DNA of 64,000 nucleotides from Caprimulgus europaeus. Lineage: Eukaryota; Chordata; Aves; Caprimulgiformes; Caprimulgidae. The stretch spans positions 53,542,465 through 53,606,464 of the forward strand of contig OU015530.1 of assembly GCA_907165065.1 (NCBI GenBank), in the 5' to 3' direction. Below the pieces are notes generated by a model, which saw nothing but the letters and a program-made list of their open reading frames with translations, was not told where the DNA came from and did not search any database. A program made the translations under genes and the position numbers. Below, piece by piece: positions 50,629 to 62,540 of this stretch; position 1 is the first letter of the stretch; each line of letters opens with the position of its first letter.

Positions 50629-53015
50629 AACTGCAAAGTCCAAATATTGAGCATGAAATTTCAATGCAATGTCTTCAGCCAAAGCTGCTCTTAATAAATA
50701 TATATGTAGTTTTGGTTCAGTTTAAATGTTTCAAATAAAGTTGACCAAAACATTTGAATTTGGGATTTTGTTCAACTAAAAGGAAAAACATCTGCTGGCT
50801 GCACTTCTCTCACTGAAAGTCAGGGAAAGTCCATCAGAGAGTCATTATTAACCAGCAATGAACTGGTGAACTCCATGCTGAGAGCCTGGGAGAGGAAGAG
50901 AGAAGAGGAGCTACGATGTTTCTGGAGATCACACCAGCATGGCTGATACCCCTGGATTGCCTTGTGGCCTCCTGTGAATCATCCCTTGGCCCATCAATCC
51001 TGAAACACTGTCCATGAACAACCCAGGGCAGATTGCATCTGTCCTGTGGCTAGAGGACATCAGATGTCAGTGCTCTTTGGAAAGCACCTTGCAAAGAAAA
51101 GAGGAATCTTTGACTTATTTCCCTCTCTCAGAGATCTGGATCTTGCAGAGCACACAATCTCTATAGAGTCCAAGCATCAGCAAAAAGCTAAGTCCTGGAG
51201 CTTGCCCACTGCTTCTCATGCTGATTTGAGACAGAAGATTACATTTGCTCTACATAAAAGCCTTTTCTTGTGCACAGCTGAATGATTAGCTGTTTTTAAT
51301 GTGCTATGAAAAGGACGACTGGGTCTTGAACCTTTTGGCCCTGCTGCAAGATCACTTTTGGCCTGCAGTGCAGTTTGAGTTTTCCTGCTGAGCGTGGCAG
51401 GAGACATACCAAGATTTCTTAGATGCCTCTTTGCTCTGAACAGAGGGACAGCTGCTGTTACAAGAGATGCCCAGAGCATCCTTTATGGATCAGCAGTAGT
51501 CATGCTGCACGTGGGGAGAGGAGGAAAGCTGATTTACTGCTGAGTCAGATGCATTTGTCTCACTCTGGCCTTGGGTCTTGTGATGATGTTGCTGCCACTA
51601 GTGAGACGAGTTGTCTCTAGCACAAGGAGCCTCCTGCCTCCCTGTGATCCCCTTTAAACAAAATGGAAAGAGATTTAGCCAGCAGGAAGCAATAACAACA
51701 GCAGAAGGCACCTATGTCTTGATTCACCAGCTGCTTGGGGCAAGTTTCTAGCCCATCAAGTTTTCTCCCCAGGAGTGGAGACAGCAGTAGCCAGATCATA
51801 TTTTGGATTTCTTGTGGCCATCTTTTTGCAAGCTAGCAGACATTTGAACTCCACAAGTATTAGATTTTGTGGTCACTTTGCAATGCAAGTGTAATTGAAC
51901 CCTTTTGTGGTTTTGGCTTCATTAATGTTGTACTCATTTCTAGAGTATAGAGTAGATCTTCTGCATCCCCTAAAAATGAAGAGCGTGTTTTAGCTCAGAC
52001 AGACATCCTCAGAAGCACAGGATGGAGATGTGGAGTTGTCTCCAGGTAAATTGCTCTCAGAAACTCCTTCTGCAGCAGTGTATTTCCATGTGTATATGAA
52101 CACAAATTGCTTTTCTTGTTTTACTTTTTACAACACGGTGAAACTGGTCAGACTTGTGAGAAAAAAAAAATAAAAATCAGACATCCATTCCCCAAAGTCC
52201 TCAGTTCCTGCCAAGGAGACCTCTCAAACTAAAATAAGCCACACTTTTTGGTGACTTGACAAATCAGCCAGGTTTCTCATTGGGACTGAACAGATGGCGA
52301 AGCAGCCTGTCTGGGGAACTTCCCGGGTTGCTCCCCAGCTGTGTGAGCCCTTTATCAAAGTGATTATTCCTATACCACTAAATGAGGCATAGCCAGGCAC
52401 TGACCTCAGTGCTGGCACATTATCATCTGGACTACAAAATTGCTCTGAGCACTGCACCACTTGCTCCCTGTGTGCTTTCTGGTAGTGGTAGCAGCTGGGC
52501 CATGTCCCCAGGTCATCCCATTCCACCCATGTTTAACCCTCACATCCCTTCCCATTTCTCATTGATTGTCTCCCACATGCAGTTCTTTTCCTAGCAACCA
52601 TTTCCCCTTTTGGAAGATCTTGAATCTTTGGGGGAGGCTGGTCTAGCAGCAAGCCCTGATGGTGAACAGTGGAAGGTCCCTGGAAATGTTCTGATCTGGG
52701 TCAACCTGCACCTCCCACACATTTTTCAGGGTTTAGACTGGCTAAGGACTGCCCCAGCTAAGGAGGTTGGAAGGTGAGACCCTGCTCAGGAACATGAGTA
52801 TTTAGTCCTGCCATCCTGTTTAGCCTCTGGCCAAGAACAACCTGCGACTTACTTTGGTTACCAGCATGGGTGAAACCTGTATGAGTCAGAAACACAACCC
52901 AAGTTGTGATCCATGCAGGTAAATAGACCTGCCTGTGTCACTGCTCCAAAACTACTGATGTCTGAGGTTATTAGGGAGCGTGTTTTCATTGTGCTCACCT
53001 AAATCTTACAACCAC

Positions 53016-53051
<36 letters not shown>

Positions 53052-56000
53052 TAATAAATTAATGTGTATCCTTATAAACAGGGAAATCAGCAAAAAACTA
53101 ACACTTGGAATCATTGTAGGGAATCTCAACCATTTTGGAGGGGTGGTGGAATGAAGCATGTCTCATGCTGGATCTGTGGCATTGCCTTGTGCAGGGTTTA
53201 TAGCAAGTTTTGTAAGCTAAAGAACGCTTGATTCGTACCGAAGGGACCACCTTCTCATAGCTTTTGTCAGTGACATGGCACCCTTAAGAAAATCCACATC
53301 TTGTAGGCGGACCTGTCTGACCCCATTAACTTAGGAGGGAGATGAGTGTTTGGAATGGAAACTCTCATCCTGACTCTTTCATAGACCGATAAGACAGAGC
53401 ACCAAGGTGCAAACACCAGAGTGACTCATAGCAAGCTGAGCTGAAACAAAGATGATATCGAAGCATTAATAACAGCATCTTTGCACCGTGGTGTTTAGAA
53501 AACCAGCTTTAGTGGTGGCAAAACAGAGTGGAAAGCAGACTTAGAGGGTAAAGAAGACGGCTGTGGGCCTGACTGGAAAGCATGAAAAGTCTCCTTCCTT
53601 CAATAAAGGGATTTATTTGCTGAGTAGGTGATAACATCAAACTGACACCCCTGGAGAGAGAGCATCCCAATTTAGGATAGTGTCACGAGTGTGTTTTACC
53701 AGTCACTATGAAGGTATTTACATGCATTTAATCCACATAGTCAGCTGGTGTGAGAGTCAAAGCTCTCAAATTAGAGCTGGGTAAGGTCCTTAAGCTTCAG
53801 GCTTCAGGGATTTGGACACAGCTCTGTGACCAGAACCGTGATACTTGCAACCATCAACTACCTACAGTAAGAATGGAGAGGATTACAAAAGCTCAGATTG
53901 CTAATTACAAACACCATCAGATAAAAAAAAAATGCTACAGAATCATGCTTTATCCCATTCTTTACACTGGGAAGCATCCTTTAACTTTATTTGGAGTTTG
54001 TTCCAGCAGACTATGCTAAGGATGCCTTCATGGATGTGATAATATGGTTTTACTGAAAATCCCCCGTTTTGCCCCACACTGTTTCTGAGCACATGAACTA
54101 AATTCCTTTCAGAGCAAACTAAAGAAGATGGCCCACTTGGAGCATGAAGGGATGTGCTTTGTCCACCCTTTCCAATACACATTGCAACACTGAATTGACT
54201 TGAGAGTCAGCAAGTCACCCCTGCTCCCCATGTCACGTACAACCTTATAAAGCAACAGCCCTACTACCCCTGTTAGATTTGGACAGGGGCCACATTTACC
54301 ACCTTCTGGAGCCTGGGTAGCTCTGTGCCTTCCCCCTGTCAGTGTCCTGGAGTGTTTCTATGCCAAACATTCCAAGAATGTGAAGTCCAACTAATCTTCA
54401 GGCTGATCTTCCCACCCTTGCCAGGGAGGTTGAGGTGTGAGGAGATCGCAGCTGCCGGGTAGCAGGTTCACACTCCCAAAGCTGTTAAGTCCTTGAGACT
54501 CTACCCAAAAATACGCTCTGCAGCCTTTGTGGATTACGGTTCCCAGCATATGCATACCATGTGTGAAACGCAAGACCTTCTCATGGTGCAAGAGCATGGG
54601 TCAACAGTGGGGTGGCAGACTGGGGCTTTATCCTTGGTGGTCACACCTGACCTATGGACACCTGACAGGCTTCACCTTGCACTATGCCCTTCTGTTTTCA
54701 CCAGGGACAACTTCCCTTTAGCTACACCAAGGCAGCCCAACGTCAGGCTCAGAATAGGATCAGAAACTCCACTTCACCCAGCTGAGCATTTATTTTTATG
54801 GTTAACCACTAAAAGCTTGCAGCAAAATGAAGACCTCCTCCCTGGAGCCTAGCAAGCCTCTCTCTGTGAGAAGTTAGTTGGTTTCTCTTCTGGTCTCAGT
54901 TGTCTTCTTAGTGGAGAAAGTGGGATCACTCATTTAGCCTGGCTCTATTGCAAATACTAGTGCAAGGAGCTGGTTTTTGCCAGGCACACATTCCTGGCAA
55001 AACAAATCCAGTACTCCTTGAATGGCAAAAAAACTTAGGCCTTAAAACAGGGCATTTTAATTGTGTCTTTTCTTTCTTATCCTATAGCAACATCCAGCTG
55101 TGCAGTGTGTCCTGTTACATGGAAAGGAGAGAAACAGCTTGGCTTATAACTGCTAACAGGGCTACCAGCACTCAGGTTGAATATTATAGGATCTCAGAAG
55201 GAGTTTTCTCTGACAGTGAGGAGAAAGAGGATTGAATCCAAGCCCCCCAACACAGCCCTGATGGTTTTTTTTTAATAAAAATAATGATCTTATTTCCTGT
55301 GGACATATTTTTTAGCCCACCTCACCTTTTCTTTTGACTTACTGTATGGCAGTGCTTTGTGACACACTTTCTGGGAGGTGAATCCAACCACTGGAGCCCC
55401 ACGTGAAGGAGTACATCTAGACTGCTGCCCTCTGCACCTCCCCGCTGTGTGAAGAGGATCATCAGGGCAGCCTTTTGTGCAGTGAAACCCTGAGGCTGGA
55501 GAGCCTGCCCAGCTAAACCTTGCAACATTTCTATGGGGATAAATGAATACTAGAACACCATCCATGCAGATAAGCAGTTATCTGTGCTGAGCACACATGA
55601 AGGCATCCGTTGTGGCACTGCACGCAACCCTGAGCTCCTTCCGAGCCTGCATCACTGCTGATGCTATCGAGATGAGCGTCACCTATTGCACGCAGTTGAT
55701 GCCAATGTCATCACCACTGAGCTTACACCCTCACCCATCCACGACAATGCTCAATAACTGCTCATACCAAAGCAAACCGAGGTACTTGTATACTCCTACT
55801 CCCTCGTCTTGTTTCACGTCATATTTTCTCAATTCATCAAAATTTTCATGAGAAGCACTTCACAGAAGTGTAGTGAGGGAGAGAGGTATAGGACTGATCT
55901 TACTCCTAAGGTGCATAGTCATTCTCCCAGCTCCTCGTGGAAAACAAAAGGTACAATAGGTTCCGTCTCGAGCATCTTCCCATTCGATAACAAAGTTAAT

Positions 56001-58199
56001 CCAAACAAATCCAAACAAATCTCAAAGCAACAGAAATAACAGCATCTGATTTCCTGTGTTTCAGGTTATGGAACTGATGGTCTGTGGTGTTTAAAAAGTG
56101 AAAACTAATTGTTCTCCCAACAAACTGAGGCAATTATAAGATCTGTCCTCTCTGTGAAAATGCTTTTTCTTTCCATAAGACCTGAGCTCCTTTATAACCT
56201 CTCCTGCTTGTTGAAGGCTCACAGTGCTTCTTCCCAGCTGCTTATTTTCACAAAACTTGTAGGAATTTACTTATCTTTGAGACTTCCACCCCTCCATCAA
56301 ACCAAACTGAAACAGGCCAGGGGTAGAGACACGGGCAGATGGACATGAACCCTGTGAGCATGTAGCTTTGCCTCCAGGGAAAGCCAGACAGGTGCTCAGA
56401 GGCATCTACCCTCCTTTGAGGGATAATAGCACCATCAATATTCCCCTTCTGGATAAGGGGCTCTTTTCTCCTCCCACACAAGGGAAACAGCTATCTTCAC
56501 CTCATTTCAACCACAGCCTTCAGAGAAGACCCTGCACATCTGCAGCACCTCAGCACGGTGCTGCTGAAGCACTTGTCACTTGTCACAGCTACAAACCTCT
56601 GCAACATCCAGAGCAACCAGCCTTCAAACACAGCCACCCATTTTGTCACAGGCTCAGGAGGATCTTCTTCTCTTTTGCTTCCCTCAAAGTCTTTCCAACA
56701 AACCTCACACCAACTCCAGACCCCACAACAAACAAAGCTAAGCCTCAGAGCATCCCTTCAGTCCCCACTCCCATAATAAGAGAAAGGAGCTTCTTTAAAG
56801 CCACCTAGCTCTTTCTCTTGCCTTGCTTGGCCTGTGGGGTAAGGCAAACACATGTGGAAGTGAAGTCCACTCCTCTTTAAAGTTTAAAGTGGCTGTGACT
56901 GCAAGCTGTGGTCTGCAGTCTTCCAGTCAGTAAAAAAGAATATTAAATTTTTTCAAGACCAACGAAATGCATTTCAGAAATAAAAGCTGTACATTCCAAG
57001 CACTGCCATGCTCTGTGGTTAGGAAATGCACAAACCCTATACACCAGTTTATGGAGGAAAACAGCCCCAGAGGTGCACTAGGGATTTGCAGAAGGATGTA
57101 GGGCTTCTTGGGAAAGTCCCTTCTCTACAGCCCAAAGCATGAATGCAAGCTTTGCCTAAACTGAAGCTCTTTAGCTCAGCCTGCAGCATTTCCATGTTTG
57201 CTGGGAGTGAATTCAGAGCATCACTTCCAGTCACACAGATCTGCAGATCCTTCAAAGAAAGGGTGTGAACAGATCTGCAGTGGGCATGTGGTTTTGTCTA
57301 GAAAAAGGCCTGTATAAAGGAGACAGCTTTGGGCTTAGGGTCAACTTTTCCTTGTGCCTGGGCTGCAGTTACACAAATATTTTCTGAAAAAACAGCCCTG
57401 CATGAAGCAGTGAACTTTTCTCTTTCTCAGACATCACCAAGAAAAAACACACTCCTGGTTTCTTCCTTGTAGGTCTCATCTGGCCCTTGAAAAAGCAAAA
57501 AATTCCTTTGTACTCCAAGATGTCACTGAGGCCACCAAGGCCTGAACTGTCCTATGTTGCATTTGGCCTCATGACTCCAGGTTTGTATCCTCTGTATAAA
57601 TCATTATCACCTGCTCTGCTAGTTCCTGAGATAAAAATTAAAATTATTTCATTTGTGCTTGGTCTGGAGGTTTGGGAAGATAAGAAAGAAGATTTGACTT
57701 ACAAAACTAAGACAAATAAGAGCAACTGAGACAGTCTGTATGAAAAAATGGGCTGGAAACCTGGCTCTCCTAAGGACAATTGCTAAATTCCCGTTGACTT
57801 TAGAGTAACTGGGTTTCCACAGAAAACACAGGTATTTTAAAGTACAGGTATATAGTTCAAGTCAGCTTTAAGCAGAGGACACCATTTTGTCTCTTTTTAG
57901 GGCCACTTTGCATGGTTTTATCGTAAGTAAGTGTCTCAGTCTTTGATGTTTTCTCTTGAATTCCCATTTTTTATCCTAACATAGTTTTTAGACAAACAGA
58001 AAGCTTGAAAAAATGACAGGATACACTGGAAATAAAAATGAAAGGATAATGATAAAAAAACTTGACACAAGATTCATTTCTTTTGAACTAAAATCTCATT
58101 TTTTAAGCCACTCTGGTGATGTTTGAGCACTGGATTTTGGTTTCTGGGACTGTGTAATATTTAATATAGTTATTTTCTAGGGGAAAAAAAACCCTCCTA
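50629..58199. other. Long unique noncoding stretch
   Basis: About 7.5 kb with no gene or retroposon recognised. It contains a 30-A run at 53019-53048 and a short CCAAACAAAT duplication at about 55999-56019. Open frames up to 146 codons (56368-56808, plus; rich in P, T, S and H) match no family and lack splice or promoter context that I can see. Confidence 0.5.
53019..53048. repeat. Poly-A run of 30
   Basis: Pure A tract. No polyadenylation signal or coding remnant precedes it, so a processed pseudogene is not supported. Confidence 0.97.
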
Positions 58200-58883
58200 A
58201 TGCTCCAGACTAGCAAGGACTCACAATCCAACATAAAGCACCGTGGCAGCGGTCTCAGAAACTTTGCTGTGGCAAAAGCACGTGGGCCAGGAGCCGCTCA
58301 AAGTCCTTTTTGTGAGCAGGTTAAAATAGCTCTGGTGGAGGTGCTGACAAACCCATCCCCACACTGCAGTCCAACACCTCCAGCCCTCGCGGGGTTATCG
58401 GTGACGTTTGACTCCGAAGCATTTTTGTTTTGCTGGCTGCCAATAGCCATTCCCCCCCGACTATTTGCTTTCGCATGCTTTCCCTTTGACACGGCTGCTA
58501 TTTCTCTGCAATATGTAAACACTCAGAAGGATTTCCATGTTTGTTCTTCACACGGCAGGGCTGGTCTTTCACAGCTCACTGGGAGGAGAACTGACACGAA
58601 GAAGCAGCCGTTTCGCAGGTGTTTGGGATTATTTTGTTTTTTGAGGGGTCCTATGCTCCTGTCTGTTTTCTCTTGTTTTAAATCCAGTTCTGCTCTTGTC
58701 TCATCACCCCAGGACATGGCAGAAAAATGCATTGCTGCTGTGAGACACACGACACTTACTCTCATCCTACATGGGCGGCCTTTAATATTAGAGCCCAGCA
58801 GAAGCTCTGCACTACAAAGCATTTATTTTTTTCTTTCTCCTCTTCCTACAGAAACTTCTGATGATTACAAAAATTCTCTCTAA
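58200..58883 (+). other. CpG-enriched repeat-free block with a 227-codon open frame
   Basis: This is the longest open frame in the window outside repeats. About 18 CpG sites lie in 58230-58790, against a CpG-poor background. The predicted peptide (S-, P-, F- and C-rich) has no domain, signal peptide or motif I recognise, and the minus strand is also open (58298-58522, 58523-58822), which argues against coding. Near the end, a pyrimidine tract with CTCTTCCTACAG (58840-58851) resembles a 3' splice site. The block includes a forkhead-type GTAAACA (58514-58520), a CACGTG E-box near 58279 and a TGACGT half CRE near 58402. A conserved regulatory element is as plausible as an exon; I cannot decide. 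Confidence 0.25.
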
Positions 58884-60202
58884 ATTTAAAGCAAGCTCTA
58901 AGGTGTTGCTTTTTCTTAGAAAATTGCACTGATGTAACTGTTTGTCTTAACACAGACTCATTTCCAAAATGGTCCTGCTATTTAGTAAGACAATTTGCAT
59001 CAAAAGTAAGAAGGAACTGAAACCACTAAAAAAAAAAATCCAAGGGTGAATCTCAATATTGCAGGCTCCGACTCTCATCTCAAAGATTTCACACAGGTTT
59101 GATTTAATAGATCTATAGGTTTGTAAAATTAATATAATTTGACTGAATAATTAAAAAAAACCCTCTGTAAAAATTCACATTAACTGAGGAGACAGTCCTC
59201 CAGGTTCCCTGCTGGGACTTAAAAACAAGAAATCCCTTTGACAATTTTTTATTAAATTTCATCCTGAAAAATGGAAAACGTGAAAGCCTTTAGAAACTTC
59301 CCCAAGAAGTTTGAAATAACATAAAAATAGGGAGAGTCTTGTAACCTAAAGCAGCCCCTAGCACTGTGAGGGGAACACATGTAGGAGTCAGGGGATTCTG
59401 GTAAAAATCTCGACACGGAAATTATCATAGTAGGGATTATGACCCTGAATTTCCTTCCCACAGGAATTTTGAGCACATTTTCTAACAAGGAATTTCCTTA
59501 ACTAACCTGAAGTGTCTCCACAGAGAGTTCTCAGCAAACTGTTCCTTCCAAGCCAAAATGTCTTGCTGAATTTTTTTCAGACAGATCGATTCTATACACA
59601 CAATTACTCAGAAGGCATATTATTATATGACACATTTTAGCAAATGCTTATTTATTAAAAAAAAAAAAAAAGTATTTTCTACAACTCATACTGTTCCAGG
59701 TTAATGAAAAACATTATTATAAACTGATTTTATTAAACTAATTCAAAGGACTGAGTGGACTTTTTCATTGCAGTTTAAATCATCTACATTTTGTTCCGTT
59801 TTAATCTGATTAGGAACCTGTCATGTGTAAATAGAAATCAGAGCACTGAAACAGGGTAAACACATTGGTGCTAGGTGAAGATAGGCTTCCTGGATTAGGG
59901 TAAGGCTGATTTGATCAATGTTGATAACAGCTATGGGTTGTCTGTTTGCCCTGTGAAGCTTCTTCCAGGATTAAGGCATGCATGTGTTGGGAAGGATGTT
60001 ACTCTGTTCAGTATGAATTTTAACGTATAACTAATATAACAATAACCAAAATGAAAGTCAATATAATTAAAATGGAAAGACATCCATATTACCATGCAGA
60101 AAATCTCTTTTACATGGGTTTTTTAATCTCAAGGTGGGATCCCATATTTCCAGTAAAACCCTTTCTCCTCCAGCTAATTTTACTGGGCCGAATGGGTTGA
60201 AA
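58884..60202. other. AT-rich unique noncoding stretch
   Basis: No gene or repeat family recognised. It holds A runs at about 59029-59038 and 59659-59672. The segment 59690-59850 is AT-rich with TTAAACTAATT-type motifs and no visible repeat, again the look of a conserved noncoding element, unproven. Confidence 0.5.
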
Positions 60203-60450
60203 TCATCATAGAATCATAGAATGGTTTGAGTTGGAAGAGACCTTAAAGATCATCTCATTTCAACTCCCCTGCCATCAGCAGGGACACCTTCCACTAGATC
60301 AGGTTGCTCAAAGCCTCATCCAACCTGGCCTTGAACACTTCCAGGGAGGAGCAGCCACAGCTCCTCTGGGCAACCTGAACCAGTGTCTCACCACCCTCAC
60401 AGCAAAGAATTTCTTCCTCATATCTTATCTAAATCTAGCTCATCCTATAA
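60203..60450 (-). mobile_element. CR1 LINE 3' fragment
   Basis: It begins at its 3' end with ATCATAGAATCATAGAATGG, followed by the AGAGACCTTAAAGATCATCT motif, then the reverse complement of the last ORF2 codons (CAGCAAAGAATTTCTTCCTC is the FF-type segment near RKNFF). In element orientation the 3' UTR reads GATCTAGTGGAAGGTGTCCC, a subfamily different from those at 9, 22 and 43 kb. It is 5'-truncated to about 250 bp. Confidence 0.93.
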
Positions 60451-61512
60451 ATTACTCCCTTTGAAGAGAAGCTTTTGGGTCTGATTCAAATTCATCTGAA
60501 GTAGACAGAAATTCTCCATTTATTTCAACAAGCTTTGTCTCAAGCCTTTAATGCCCTGTAGTTAGCCTTACAATGGAATATGAACTGGACGGGTTTTCAT
60601 TGAAGAGCTTTCTAACAAAACTCACCATGCATTACACAAACAAATGTGCTGAAAAAGAGTCAGAGAAATAATAACATAAATCTTGATAAAATAACAAAAA
60701 AAAAGGCACAGGATATATTTGTTATCCTTATTTATTTAATAAAGAAACATAATAAACTTGAATTTTTCCAGGTACAAACAGCTTTATACGTCCTATGATA
60801 CTGGCTGATATTTTCCTTGCTCTTTTCATAGCTGGAGTGATTCATGTGGTAGCCTTTATTGAACAAATCAACAGAAAAAAATGGTAGCACTCACTATGCT
60901 TATAGACAGCGTGGGCCAACTATTGACTTAGTGTCTTTAACTAAACCACTGCATCGGGAGGTTGTATCACTGCTAGATTTGGATCGGCATCTCCATTAAT
61001 AAAGATCTGCAAGTGTGGGTAGTTGAAGTTTTTGAGAGCAGTTCTGCATACCACACAAAGATACCATTCCCTCTTCAGCTCTAAAGAAATGTGCCACAAA
61101 ACAATAGAAAACCCAATAGAAACCCAAACTTCCAGTTACAAAGGTTTTGAAAGCAATTTACAATTCAGTTTTAGAAAGTTGCACTGTAAACATCTATAGT
61201 TAAGACCCTCTTTCAGGTTTTTTTGCATTGCATTGTTTTTGTTTTGTTCAGGTTTGTTTTTTTGTTTTGTTTTGTTGGTTTTTTTTCAGGTTTTGGGTAG
61301 AAGACAGAACCATTTATAGTTGTGTCAGTACTATAGGGTCTCACAGCAATGACACTAAAATAGTCAATGCAAGGGTGAAATGATGAGAGGAAGAGCTCTT
61401 CTGCAATATAATCAGTGACCAGCTAATCATCCCATTACATCCTGTTCGTTATGGGCTTGACTCTTATTAAGAATATCAGTTCAATATTTTCTAGTATAAG
61501 CTGCACATAATG
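60451..61512. other. Unique noncoding stretch with a T/G-rich tract
   Basis: No gene recognised. A TTTTG-type low-complexity tract occupies about 61234-61288. Confidence 0.55.
61234..61288. repeat. TTTTG-rich simple repeat
   Basis: Imperfect repeats of TTTTG and T runs over about 55 bp. Confidence 0.8.
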
Positions 61513-61576
61513 TACGGTTGGACACGATGATCTCAGAGGTCTTTTCCAACCAGGAGATTCTATGATTCTATAATTA
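61513..61576 (+). mobile_element. CR1 LINE 3' tail fragment
   Basis: The segment reads GGTTGGACACGATGATCTCA, then GAGGTCTTTTCCAACC, and ends ATTCTATGATTCTATAA. Only the last 60 bp or so are present, a common outcome of early-terminated CR1 insertion. Confidence 0.88.
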
Positions 61577-61952
61577 AAATATTTTTAAAACAGCATGATC
61601 AACACTGAACTGCTGAGCACAGGATGGTTGTTTTTCTCGGGTTTTGGACACTTTATATTGTCTGTGAAAAAATCAGATAAGAAATGCTCCTTTTTCTTAG
61701 TATTTTTAGCTTTTTTTTTATTCTAAAGCTTTGAAAGGAAAATAATTTTATCAGTTGTCAGCCAATAAATGCTTTTTCAGCAAGTAATAAATGTACTATT
61801 TTCTAATTAAACAGTTTCATTATAGGCAGTAGCTTGTTGCTAATGATCAATAAATCCCATTGAGAAGAAAACATTTTAATCAGTTAGTCGTGTCCTCTGA
61901 GTGTCAGCCACTCTATAAACTCACAAGGTACATATATATGTATAGGTATTTT
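61577..61952. other. AT-rich spacer
   Basis: Nothing recognisable; T- and A-rich DNA with no open frame of note. Confidence 0.6.
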
Positions 61953-61954
61953 TA

Positions 61955-61993
<39 letters not shown>

Positions 61994-62000
61994 GCATATA
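61953..62000. repeat. Compound (TG)n(TA)n microsatellite
   Basis: About ten TG units followed by about eleven TA units and a TGCATATA end. All 48 positions alternate pyrimidine and purine, so part may adopt Z-DNA and the TA part may melt or form a cruciform. It is likely polymorphic. Confidence 0.97.
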
Positions 62001-62319
62001 AATATAAAAATCGCATACTCTTTCTGGGTGATATGTACAGTCAGAATAACATTACAGCATAAATACACAGGGAATCTGTATAAAGTTTCTCTAATTTGAG
62101 AAGCCTTGAGCAATTTTGTTTTGGGGGGGATTAGAGGTGGGAAGGAGGAAAGAATAAAGAGTGTTTTCACTTTAAAGAACGAAGAGTAGTTCCCTTAAGT
62201 TAGACTCTAATTACATACAAGATTTAAAGGCAACAAAATCCCGAGAGGAACAGCCCTATGTTATACACCATAGACATGGGGTTAAAAGGGCAAGAGAGCA
62301 TGAATATAATAATACTTAA
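62001..62319. other. Unique spacer
   Basis: No feature recognised between the microsatellite and the MIR-like SINE. Confidence 0.6.
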
Positions 62320-62540
62320 ATAGTACGTTTCATTCTCTTACAGCACTTTGCAACCAGAAAGTCTTACAACACCCCTGTGAGGTAGGTAAGTATTATTATT
62401 CCCATTTTACAGATGGGTAAACTGAGGCACAGATAGGTTTAATTATTTGCCTAAAAAAATCATGTAGTAAGAATCAGGAATAGACCCCAGGAATCCTGAT
62501 GGCAAATTCTCTGAATTAACTGATAGACCACTCTCAAGTG
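62320..62540 (-). mobile_element. Old MIR-like (CORE-type) SINE
   Basis: Reading the plus strand, CCTGTGAGGTAGGTAAGTAT, then CCCATTTTACAGATGGGTAA, ACTGAGGCACAGATAGG, a degenerate TTGCCTAA-AAATCATGTAGTAAG (the 'acttgcccaaggtcacacagctagtaag' segment) and GAATAGACCCCAGG (B-box region) match, in order, the reverse complement of MIR. It includes the core and part of the tRNA-derived head (ATTAACTGATAGACCACT). MIR and relatives are ancient amniote SINEs mobilised by L2-type LINEs. For so old a repeat the core is well preserved: the stretch at 62400-62430 is nearly identical to the consensus as I remember it. Confidence 0.8.

Noticed and set aside
53019..53048. 30-A tract as tail of a processed pseudogene
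   Set aside because: No AATAAA and no coding remnant upstream; CR1 does not leave poly-A tails.
56368..56808. 146-codon plus-strand frame rich in P, T, S and H
   Set aside because: C-rich base composition explains both the openness and the residue bias.
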